Shown here: piece by piece, positions 45,698 to 55,700 of the stretch | Position numbering within the stretch: the first letter of the stretch is position 1 | How the letters are laid out: every line of letters begins with the position of its first letter | Source: Mucilaginibacter endophyticus | Lineage (GTDB): Bacteria; Bacteroidota; Bacteroidia; Sphingobacteriales; Sphingobacteriaceae | Assembly: GCF_003351025.1 (NCBI RefSeq) | Contig: NZ_QPCG01000001.1 | Location: 1,743,949-1,807,948, forward strand | Length of the DNA stretch: 64,000 bases | Direction of reading: 5' to 3' | Translations under genes and position numbers: made by a program | Notes under the pieces: model-generated | Told to the model about the DNA's origin: nothing | Seen by the model: only the letters and a program-made list of their open reading frames with translations | The model's database searches: none

Positions 45698-46780
45698 ATG
45701 GAAAGAAATACCGATACACTGTATATTTTACGTTTTATTGCCGCAATAATGGTGGTTTGGTATCACTTTGGCAGCCCTACATTTTTTTCTTACAATGGCG
45801 GCGAAGCGGTTAACTTTTTCTTTTTTATCTCGGGCTTTGTAATGATTGTTGCAAATGCGAGGTATTTTAAAAGCGAAAATACCGAGTTTGCGAGAAAGGA
45901 ATTTTATGTAAAGCGCTTTGCACGTATCTATCCTTTATACTTTTTAGCGCTGCTGGCACAGGCTATTTTTCATTACTGCATTAAAACTATTGATACCCCT
46001 ACAGTAAAATACAGGTTGATATTTGAGGTTTTGGGAATTGAACGCTGGTTGTACGTTGGCGCGTTTAACGCTCCAGGCTGGACAATTTCGTGCGAGTTTT
46101 TCTTTTACCTTTTCTTTCCGTTTCTTATTGTTTATATGCGCAAAAACGAGGCACGGTTTAAAACAGTGGCTTGGGTATATTTCATTTTCACCTATTGCCT
46201 AACGCTGGTTTTATCATATTTAACTGAACTTCATTTGCCTACCATTCCTAAATTGGTTGTTACTGGACTGCGCCTTAATCCTGTATTCTTGATCTCAATT
46301 TTTATGTTGGGGATGTTATGCGGTAAGGTATTTCTTGACAGAAAGGCACGTTTTTTCAGAAATCAGATAAACTCATTAATAACAGTGATACTATGTATTG
46401 CAATCGTATTCCTGGTTAAGTTTTATGTACCCGGTTATTACGTGCTTGCAAATGGTTTGCTGTCGCCGGTTTATTTTGTGATGATATTGGCCATCACCAG
46501 CTTTAAGAAAAAAGATACGACCTTCTTTAGCGCAAAACCATTGATTTTTTTAGGTGACATCAGTTACAGTATCTATATTTTTCAGGCTCCCTTCATGAAT
46601 TACTTTAAAATGTTTGTGATGCCCATAGGCACATGGCCGGCCTTAATAGTTGCCACACTTGCGCTCATAGCCTTTTGCAGCGTTTTGTATTTTACTGTTG
46701 AAATGCCTTGTAAAAACCTGATCCTGAATTTATTTAACAAGAAGCGGGCGCCTAAAGAGCCAGACTTCGCTGTATTATAA
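45698..46780 (+). CDS. Acyltransferase 3 family membrane protein (OafA-like)
   Basis: A 360-residue polytopic protein. The opening LYILRFIAAIMVVWYHFGSP (with the catalytic His of the family) and FVKRFARIYPLYFLAL-like segment (YVKRFARIYPLYFL) are diagnostic; it has about 10 membrane helices. It probably O-acetylates a sugar at the periplasmic side of the membrane. Confidence 0.9.
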   Translation: MERNTDTLYILRFIAAIMVVWYHFGSPTFFSYNGGEAVNFFFFISGFVMIVANARYFKSENTEFARKEFYVKRFARIYPLYFLALLAQAIFHYCIKTIDTPTVKYRLIFEVLGIERWLYVGAFNAPGWTISCEFFFYLFFPFLIVYMRKNEARFKTVAWVYFIFTYCLTLVLSYLTELHLPTIPKLVVTGLRLNPVFLISIFMLGMLCGKVFLDRKARFFRNQINSLITVILCIAIVFLVKFYVPGYYVLANGLLSPVYFVMILAITSFKKKDTTFFSAKPLIFLGDISYSIYIFQAPFMNYFKMFVMPIGTWPALIVATLALIAFCSVLYFTVEMPCKNLILNLFNKKRAPKEPDFAVL

Positions 46781-46822
46781 TCCTGTCAAATATTCATTAT
46801 ATCGGTTACAGCTGATTGAAAA

Positions 46823-47395
46823 ATGGAAACTACTATTTACCCCATGCAAACGGATCTTTCAAAATTTACTATTGGCGATTATAAAAACGGCAATAAATTA
46901 AAAGTAACCGTTTGGTATTTTATCAACTATTTCATTTTTAACAGCGCTTTCCCATGGCCTTATAAAATGAAAGTGGCTTTACTTCGGTTGTTTGGTTCAA
47001 AGGTAGGCAATGGCGTTGTCATCAAAACAAAAGTTAAAATTAAGAACCCATGGCGATTGACCATTGGCGATCATACTTGGATAGGCGAATCGGTTTGGAT
47101 AGATAATCTGGAAGATGTGAGCATCGGAAAAAACGTTTGTATCTCGCAGGATGCCATGTTGCTTACCGGTAATCATGACTACACGAAAGCAGATTTTCCA
47201 TATCGCCTGGGTAAGATCACCCTGCACGATGGTACATGGATTGGCGCAAAAAGCGTGGTTTGTCCCGGCGTTGTTTGCCATAGCCATTCTATTTTAACTG
47301 TTAACTCTGTTGCCACTAAAGACCTTGAGCAATGGAGTATCTACTCAGGAAACCCGGCCTCTTTTATAAGGGTTAGAAAAGGCATTACCGATTAA
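46823..47395 (+). CDS. WcaF-like hexapeptide acetyltransferase
   Basis: A 190-residue left-handed beta-helix acetyltransferase. The motifs KVGNGVVIKTKVKIKNPWRL, WIGESVWIDNLEDVSIG and GTWIGAKSVVCPGV match the WcaF/NodL group. It could modify the exopolysaccharide, or the product of the peptide cluster that begins 16 bp later; the sequence does not decide. The ATG at 46844 is an alternative start. Confidence 0.88.
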   Translation: METTIYPMQTDLSKFTIGDYKNGNKLKVTVWYFINYFIFNSAFPWPYKMKVALLRLFGSKVGNGVVIKTKVKIKNPWRLTIGDHTWIGESVWIDNLEDVSIGKNVCISQDAMLLTGNHDYTKADFPYRLGKITLHDGTWIGAKSVVCPGVVCHSHSILTVNSVATKDLEQWSIYSGNPASFIRVRKGITD

Positions 47396-47411
47396 TACAG
47401 TAGCAACAAAA

Positions 47412-48131
47412 ATGAGTGAAAAGATCAATTTGGTTTGCCTGCCATTTGCTGGAGGGAACAAGTATTCATACAGGCCTTTGTTTATCGAAAACTCGGCTGT
47501 GTTCAATACTACGACCCTCGAATACCCGGGCAGGGGAACGCGGATTTTTGAAGAGTTTACGTCAGATATCGATATGCTGGTTAACGATTTGTTTAACCAA
47601 CTGAAACCGATACTAAGCAAAGGTAATTATGCCATATATGGTCATAGCCTGGGTGGTTTACTTGCCTATTTGCTTGCGGTGAAAATCTGTGAGTATAACT
47701 ACGAGTTGCCTAAACATATCTTTATTACCGGCGCTTCAGGTCCGTCGGCAGTATCTCGTCAAACAAAAAGGTTCCATTTATATCCGCATAAAGAATTTAT
47801 TGATGAGGTGATCATATTAGGCGGAATGCCCGACGAGATTTTGCAGGATAATGCGATGCTGGAATTTCTTGAACCAATTTTGCGTAACGATTTTAAGGTG
47901 AGTGAAACCTATATCCACAAAGCTGCCGAGCCGCTGAATATCCCTTTTACGGTTATCACCGGTACAGATGAAGATCTTAAAGCCGAAGACGTTTTGCTGT
48001 GGCAAAATGAAAGCATCCCCGCTGTTGATTTTATAAAGCTGGAAGGCGATCACTTTTTTATCATGCAGCACAGGACTTTTATCATCAATGCTATCGCTGA
48101 AAAGCTGATCAAACAATTAGAAACATTTTAG
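47412..48131 (+). CDS. Type II thioesterase of the NRPS system
   Basis: A 239-residue alpha/beta hydrolase of the GrsT/SrfAD type. It opens LVCLPFAGGNKYSYRPLF, has the nucleophile elbow GHSLGG with Ser79, an Asp in TGTDEDLK and a catalytic His in GDHFFIM (His214). Such enzymes release wrongly loaded acyl groups from carrier proteins. It starts the NRPS segment and is 16 bp from the acetyltransferase gene, 2 bp from the next gene. Confidence 0.92.
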   Translation: MSEKINLVCLPFAGGNKYSYRPLFIENSAVFNTTTLEYPGRGTRIFEEFTSDIDMLVNDLFNQLKPILSKGNYAIYGHSLGGLLAYLLAVKICEYNYELPKHIFITGASGPSAVSRQTKRFHLYPHKEFIDEVIILGGMPDEILQDNAMLEFLEPILRNDFKVSETYIHKAAEPLNIPFTVITGTDEDLKAEDVLLWQNESIPAVDFIKLEGDHFFIMQHRTFIINAIAEKLIKQLETF

Positions 48132-48133
48132 TC

Positions 48134-49756
48134 ATGAACGAGGAACAATTATATCTGAAACCCAACGTGGTAATGGAGCCACTGGTAGACAAATGGTATG
48201 CCTGGAGCCACCTGATCTCTCCGGCAACAGCCGCCATGAATATAGTTGGAAGGCATTTGGCAATTATCGAATCGTATTTAATGGCTCCGGCCATCCACGC
48301 TAATGCTGTGCTCAACCCTAAAATGAAAGGTGGCCCGTTTATGGATTTTGGCGGTGGCAGGATTGATGAGGTGACTGAGCTTCAAGACCAATCGCTTGAA
48401 AAACAGAATAAAGTTATTGAGTTTGCTAAAGCGATAAAAACATTAGACAGGCTATTGGCTGCTGAAGCAACAGGCTACGGCTTGGAGGATCTGTATCCAA
48501 AAGTGCCTGAAATATTAAGAGGTTACGTTGAGCTATACTACGATCGTAATAACAACCCTGGTTTCCGGTTTTTTGAATCATTGCTATATCAAAGCGAGTT
48601 TTATAACAAGAGTTCGCAAAGCCTGGCCATGTGGATCACCAATAATGATGAGCGCCCGTTTTGCCTGAGCACACCTCGCCTTAACGAGCCGGATGTTTTA
48701 AGTCTGGACGTACCGTTTGACCATGCTTGCATTGATGCCTTGGCCAAAATGAAACGCACAGCCAATAGCTACGCGGCTATTAAAGAAATCTGCGGCATCA
48801 CGCCGGAGCAGGAACCTTTATTTAAAACGTTTTTTACAGAAACGCCTCCGCCGCCATATGAAAAATATACCGGCGACAAGATCAGGATGCGCTATTTTGG
48901 CCATGCCTGTATTTTGGTTGAAACTAAGGATATCAGCATTTTAGTCGACCCACTGATTAGTTATTATGGTTATAGTTCGGATGTTCAGCATTTTTCGGAC
49001 GTTGACCTGCCAGATACTATTGACTATGTACTGATCACCCATAATCACCAGGATCATATCCTGTTTGAAACCCTGTTGCCTTTAAGACATAAGATCAAAA
49101 ACCTGATAGTTCCGCGTACATCAAGCGGTAAGCTGGAAGATCCTGATCTGAAGTTGATGTTCAATAACATTGGCTTTAATAATGTGATGGATATCAGCGA
49201 AATGCAAACCATCCATTTTAATGACGCCATTATCACCGGTTTGCCTTTTATAGGCGAGCATAGCGATATGAATATCCTCACTAAAGCTTGCTACCTGGTA
49301 AAAATAGGCGATTTTAAACTGCTCTTCCTGGCCGATTCAAGAATTGTTGAACCTCGTTTATATGAGCTGGTACACAAATTTATTGGGAACGTAGATGTGC
49401 TTTTTATTGGTATGGAATGTGATGGCGCACCGTTAACGTGGTTGTACGGTCCGCTGCTTACCAAAAAACTGGCGAGGGATATGGACGGCAGCAGGCGCCT
49501 TGCCGGGTCCGATTGTGATAAAGGAATGGCGCTTATCGATATTTTTCAACCTAAAGAAGCATACGTGTACGCCATGGGCCAGGAACCATGGGTCGAGTTT
49601 ATCAGCAGTATCAAATACACGGACGAATCAAACCCGATTGTACAATCAGATAAGCTGGTAAAGCTATGCACAGAACGCGGCATAATTGCCGAACGCCTTT
49701 ACGGCGAAAAGGAGCTATTGTATAATAAGCAGGTTGACAATCTTGTAGCGCAATAG
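48134..49756 (+). CDS. CmlA-like diiron beta-hydroxylase of carrier-protein-bound amino acids
   Basis: A 540-residue protein with an N-terminal domain of about 240 residues and a C-terminal metallo-beta-lactamase fold. The metal ligands are His303, His305, Asp307 and His308 (HNHQDH), Glu375 (FIGEHSD) and Asp401 (FLADS). In CmlA of chloramphenicol biosynthesis I recall ligands His305, His307, Asp309, His310, Glu377 and Asp403, which is the same set shifted by exactly two. The Glu replacing the usual lactamase His and the N-terminal domain separate it from ordinary MBL hydrolases. CmlA hydroxylates the beta-carbon of an aromatic amino acid on an NRPS carrier protein. Here it lies 2 bp after the thioesterase and 34 bp before the synthetase. 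It is listed in databases simply as an MBL-fold protein, so the label may be missed. Confidence 0.85.
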   Translation: MNEEQLYLKPNVVMEPLVDKWYAWSHLISPATAAMNIVGRHLAIIESYLMAPAIHANAVLNPKMKGGPFMDFGGGRIDEVTELQDQSLEKQNKVIEFAKAIKTLDRLLAAEATGYGLEDLYPKVPEILRGYVELYYDRNNNPGFRFFESLLYQSEFYNKSSQSLAMWITNNDERPFCLSTPRLNEPDVLSLDVPFDHACIDALAKMKRTANSYAAIKEICGITPEQEPLFKTFFTETPPPPYEKYTGDKIRMRYFGHACILVETKDISILVDPLISYYGYSSDVQHFSDVDLPDTIDYVLITHNHQDHILFETLLPLRHKIKNLIVPRTSSGKLEDPDLKLMFNNIGFNNVMDISEMQTIHFNDAIITGLPFIGEHSDMNILTKACYLVKIGDFKLLFLADSRIVEPRLYELVHKFIGNVDVLFIGMECDGAPLTWLYGPLLTKKLARDMDGSRRLAGSDCDKGMALIDIFQPKEAYVYAMGQEPWVEFISSIKYTDESNPIVQSDKLVKLCTERGIIAERLYGEKELLYNKQVDNLVAQ

Positions 49757-49790
49757 CCACCAGCTTTAAGCATTTTAGAAAAACAGCAGC

Positions 49791-52700
49791 ATGTCAGGGC
49801 TTCAATTTCCATTACATCCCGCGCAACGGGAAGTTTACGTAAACCAACTTTTACATATGGATAGCGCGCAATATAATATTGGCGGCTATATCATATTAAA
49901 AGGCGATTTGGACGTAGAGAAATTCCACGAAACGGTGAGTTCGCTTCCGCTGGTTTTTGATGCTTTTAAAATGAGTTTTGATTTAACAGCACCAGATTTT
50001 GTTTATCAGCTCAATGCCGATTATAATGCCTGTGAATTGATTGAAGCAGATTTTAGTACTCAGGCCAATCCGGAAGCTGAAGCTAATGTATGGATGCGCC
50101 AAACTTTTAGTACTCCATTTGATTTAACCCGTGATAAGTTTCCGTTTGAGCATTATTTGATAAAGATTGCCGATAATGAGTATTGGTTTTTAATGAAATA
50201 TCATCATTTAATTACCGATGGCTATGGCTTTATTGTAAGCATTCAATATCTGGCTAAAAAATACGAATCGCTGATTACGGAGCAACCATTTATATTCAAC
50301 GCACCGTCTTATCAAACGGAGACCATTCGCGCTAATGAATATTATCATTCAGAAAACTATCAAAAGGATGGGGATTACTGGAAAGGTAAAATTGAAGCCC
50401 GTCCCGAAAAGTTGCTCTCAAAAAGATATCCCCTATATAACAACGAAGGTAAAATAGGTGCAACCCATAGCATTGAACTTTCAGACAATCAAAAGATCCA
50501 GCTCGAACATATTCAGTTGGTTTGCAATGCCAGTTTACAACAGTTAACCATTGCGGCGCTGATTATTTATTTTGGTAAAATTACCCCTTTAACTGATTTT
50601 GTATTTGGTTTGCCGGTTCACAAACGCGGATCAAGACAGCAACGAAGCACGGTTGGCATTTTTACAGGAGCGCTTCCTTTTAAAGGTGAGTATGATTCAG
50701 GGCAAACCTTAACCGATTTACTTGCGGGAATAATAAACACACAAAAGCAGGAATATCGCCATTACAATTACCTGGTAGAAGATTTAGGCCGTGTGCTTAA
50801 AATCAATTCGGCAGTTGATAATTTGTATGATGTTATCGTAAACTACGAGCCGCTTGATTTTGATATCAATTTTGGCGAAGCGCTTGAATCAAGCATCTGG
50901 CGGTTGGCCAACGAAAGCGAACGCACACCGCTGCAATTATGCTGGCGCGATTATCATAAACAACAGCGCCTGCAATTGCAGATCCAATTTTGTTATGAAT
51001 ATTTCACCCAACAGGAGATAGAGCTTTTAGGCGAACGAATCTTTCATATCATTATCCAGTTCCCGGAGTTTCTTCATAAAAGTATCAACGGCATCGATAT
51101 TTTGCCGGTACGGGAACACGATCTGTTATCTGTATTCAGCACATCCGATCATGAGCCTGATGAAAATATAGCAAGGAATGAAACTATAATAGCGGCTTTT
51201 GAAAAGCAGGTGGTCTTATATCCGGAAGCTACTGCACTTGTGTTTGATGACGAAACTATAAGCTACAAAGTCCTCAATCAAAAAGCAAACCAAATAGCCA
51301 GCTATTTAAAAGGTTTAGATGTAGGAAGCGAAGCTCTGGTAGCAATTTGCATAGAACGGAGTGTGGATATGATATGCGGCATCCTTGGCATACTTAAAGC
51401 CGGTGCCGCTTATGTGCCTGTAGATATTGACTACCCCAAAGAAAGGATCAACTATATCCTCGGTGATACGGGAACGAAGATCATCCTGAGCAGCAGCGCA
51501 GGCAGTTCGGTACTGCGCGATCTGGATGCTATGGTTGTGGAACTGGACAATGAACCTTTGATAGCAATTCAAAGCGATGGAAATTTAAATACTATTATAA
51601 ACCCAAACCAACTCGCGTATGTAATGTACACCTCCGGCTCAACCGGCAAACCTAAGGGGGTAATGGTTGAGCATGGGGGAGTTGTGAACCTTGCAGCAAG
51701 TCAGGCTGTAGCATTAAGGTTAGCGCCGGGCATGCGCACTTTGCAGTTTGCATCTATCGGTTTTGATGCTTCCTGCTATGAGATGTTTAACACGTTGCTG
51801 AGTGGTGGCAGTTTGATATTATGCAGAAAAGAAGCAATACTATCTGCCGAAGAATTTAAGAAACTGCTTGATAAGCAAAAGGTAGAGTTGGCGGTAATAC
51901 CTCCTTCATTTCAACAAGCTATTGCCGATTCGCTGGGGACTGTTAAAACAATAGTTTCAGCAGGCGAGGCTTTAAATGAAAGCGTTGGGAGATATATTCA
52001 ATCGCAAGGAGTGAGGCTGATAAACGCCTATGGCCCAACCGAAAATACGGTATGTGCAACGCTTACGGATGAGCCCGTTCGTGAAGATAAAATAATAACG
52101 ATTGGAAGGCCAATTGCTAACACAAGCATTCAGATCAGGAACAAAGAGGGCGAATTAAGCCCTATCGGTGTACCGGGCGAGATCTGCATAGGCGGTGTAC
52201 AGGTAGCAAGAGGCTATCTAAACCAACCGGAACTGACAAAAGAAAAGTTCATCGCAGATCCGTATAACGAAGAAGCAAATGCAAAACTGTACAGAACCGG
52301 CGACCAGGGCAGATGGCTGCCAGATGGCAATATCGAATACCTGGGCAGGATAGACGACCAGGTAAAGATCCGTGGTTACCGGATCGAATTAGGCGAGATT
52401 GAACAGGTGCTGTTGCAAAACGAAAACGTAAGGCAAGCTGTAGTACTGGCTAAAGAGGATAAGCAAGGCACTAAAAGGCTGACGGCCTACGTGATGATGG
52501 AAGAAGCTGCCTACGATAAACAGGAATTGCAAAAATACCTTGGCGAAAGGTTACCTGAATACATGGTACCAAGGCTTTGGGTACGATTGGATAACCTGCC
52601 ATTAACCCCCAACGGTAAAACCGATAAGAGGGCACTACCCGAAGCAGAAGCGAGCCAGGAAGAAAGCTACACAGCACCAGAAACAACTACAGAAAAACAA

Positions 52701-55700
52701 TTAGCAAAAATCTGGGAAGAACTGCTGGGTGTAGAGAAAATAGGAACAAAAGATAATTTCTTTGAGTTGGGCGGGCATTCGCTGTTAGCTATGCTTGTAA
52801 TCTCGCAGGTAAGAAGGGAACTGAATAAAGAGCTAAAAATTCGTGATTTGTTTGTGTCCCCGACTGTCGCGGATTTGGCCAAGCAACTGGATGAGGAAAA
52901 TGCCACAACAGAAGGCACGATACAAAGAGTAAACCCAAGACCGGAATATATCCCGCTGTCCTACAGCCAGGAAAGATTGTGGTTTATCGACAGGCTGGAA
53001 GGCAGTGTTCAATATCATATTCCTGCTGTGCTGAAGCTAACCGGCGAGGTAAATATCAATGCCTTAGAAAATGCGCTGAAAGAAGTGATAGAACGGCACG
53101 AAGTACTGCGTACCGTGATCAGGGAGCACGAAGGACAGGGTTATCAATATATTAAAGCTAACAACTGGACGCTAAAGGAAAGCCAGATAAACGAAAACGA
53201 AGCAGAACTCAAAGCATATATCCGCCGGGAAGTAAACAGACCTTTTGACCTGTCACAGGATGATATGCTGAGGGCGGAGCTGATTCAGACAGCGCAGAAT
53301 GAGTATATCTTGCTATTGGTACTACACCATATCGCGGCAGACGGTTGGTCGATGCCGATACTGGTAACGGAATTCAGCGAACTTTACAATAGTTATAACA
53401 GCAATGAGAGTTATAACAGTAACGAGCCCCTACAACTCAAAGAACCAGAGATTCAGTATGCGGATTACGCGATCTGGCAAAGGGAATACCTAAACGCCGA
53501 AAAGCTGCAAAGCAAACTAAGCTACTGGGAAGAAAAGTTAGCGGGAACAGCAACGCTGGAATTGCCAACCGATCATATGCGCCCGGCTGTCCAAAGCAGC
53601 AGGGGAGCAGTTCATGAGTTTACCATAAATAAAGAACAAACAATAAAACTGCAGCAGCTGAGCCTTGAACAAGGCGTAACACTGTATATGACGCTGCTGG
53701 CGATATTTAAAGTTTTGCTTTACCGCTATAGCGGCCAGGAAGATCTCTGTGTAGGTACCCCGGTAGCCAACCGAGACAGGGAAGAAACGGCAGAACTGAT
53801 CGGCTTTTTTGTAAACACGCTGGCATTAAGAACATGCCTCAACGGAGAAGAGTCGTTTACAGAACTGCTAAGCAAAGTAAAACAAACTACGCTTGAAGGA
53901 TACAGCCATCAGGAAGTGCCATTTGAAAAAGTAGTAGAAGCGGTAGTAAAAGAAAGGAATCTGAGCAGGAGCCCATTGTTCCAGGTGATGTTTGTGCTAC
54001 AAAATGCTGGAGTTATCTCAACCTTTGAATTGGGCGATATCAAAGTCACAGGTAAACGTGCAGGAGAGTATTCAAGCAAATATGACCTGAGCTATAACGC
54101 CGAAGAAACTAAAGATGGTATCCGGATCACGGTAGAGTACAATGCTGACCTTTATGAGACTGCAACTATTGAAAGGATGGCAGGCCATTATTCACAGTTG
54201 ATAACATCGGTAATTATACAACCGGCAACGGTGATCAATAAGCTGCAATTGCTTAACAAAGCAGAAGAGCAGCAATTAGCTTCATTTAACGAAATAGCGG
54301 AAAACTATCCGCAAGAAGAAAATATCGTTAGCCTTTTCGAAGCGCAATCAGTAAAAACGCCTGAAGCAACCGCACTGGTATTTGAAGGAGAAACAGTAAG
54401 CTATCAGGAACTAAATGAGCGTTCCAACCAGATAGCAAATTATCTAAAAGCACATGGTGTAATAACTGAAAGCTTAGTGGCGATTTGCATAGAACGCGGT
54501 ATCAATATGATGGCGGGCATTCTTGGTATCCTAAAAGCAGGTGCAGTTTATATACCGGTTGATATGGACTATCCAAAAGAACGCATCAGCTACATCCTTG
54601 AAGATACTCAAGCTGCTATTGTTTTAACCAGTAACATAGGTAAAGCAAATCTAAATGGTATAAATGCTCAGATAATCGAATTGGATAATAATTGGGAAAT
54701 AGCAAACGCAAGCAACGAAAACTTAAATGCAGTTATAGAGCCAAGCCAGTTGGCATATGTAATGTACACATCAGGCTCAACAGGCAAACCTAAAGGGGTA
54801 ATGGTTGAACACGGCAACATTGTAAGCCTGGTGAAAAATGCAGGCTATTTTGAAGCTAACAGCAATGACACTTTATTGGTGACCGGTTCGCCATCATTTG
54901 ATGCAACTACATTTGAATATTGGAGTATGCTGCTTAATGGTGGTAAACTGATACTTTGTAATGATAAAGACCTGTTCAACAGCAAAACGCTTAAACACCT
55001 GATAACAAAGTATAAAGTTACTGTAATGTGGTTCACGTCAAGCTGGTTCAATCAACTGGCCGATGATGCGCCGGAAGTGTTTAAAGGATTAAAAACCATA
55101 TTAGTTGGTGGCGAGAAACTTTCAGTGCCACATATCAAAAAGATCAGATCGACGTACCCGGATTTAAAACTGATAAACGGTTACGGGCCAACAGAAAATA
55201 CAACGTTCTCCTTAACTTATCCTATAACTGAAATCAATGCAGACGGAATAATCCCGATAGGTAAACCTTTAAACAACCGTAATGCCTATATTCTTGGTCC
55301 GGCGCAGCAGCTGAACCCTGTAGGTGTGTTTGGGGAAGTATGGCTTGGCGGTGCAGGCGTATCTCGCGGCTACTTAAATCAGCCTGAATTAACCAAACAG
55401 AGGTTTGTTAAAGACCCTTTCACTGACGCCAATAAGCTGATGTATAAAACCGGTGATATTGGCTGTTGGCTTGCTGACGGAAATATTGAATACAGGGGCA
55501 GAGCAGATGATCAGGTTAAGATCAGGGGATATCGTGTTGAATTGGGCGAAATAGAAAGTGTATTGTTGCAAAGTGGCCTCGTTAGCCAGGCTGTTGTACT
55601 GGCCCGGCCCGATAAAAACGGTGTTAACCGCTTAACTGGATATGTGGTTGCAGATACAACGCTTGATAAGCAAAAACTCCAGGAATATCTGCATTGCCAG

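Noticed and set aside
48134..49756. Ordinary metallo-beta-lactamase-fold hydrolase
   Set aside because: The Glu375 ligand in place of the usual His, the N-terminal domain of about 240 residues and the NRPS context fit CmlA-type hydroxylases better.
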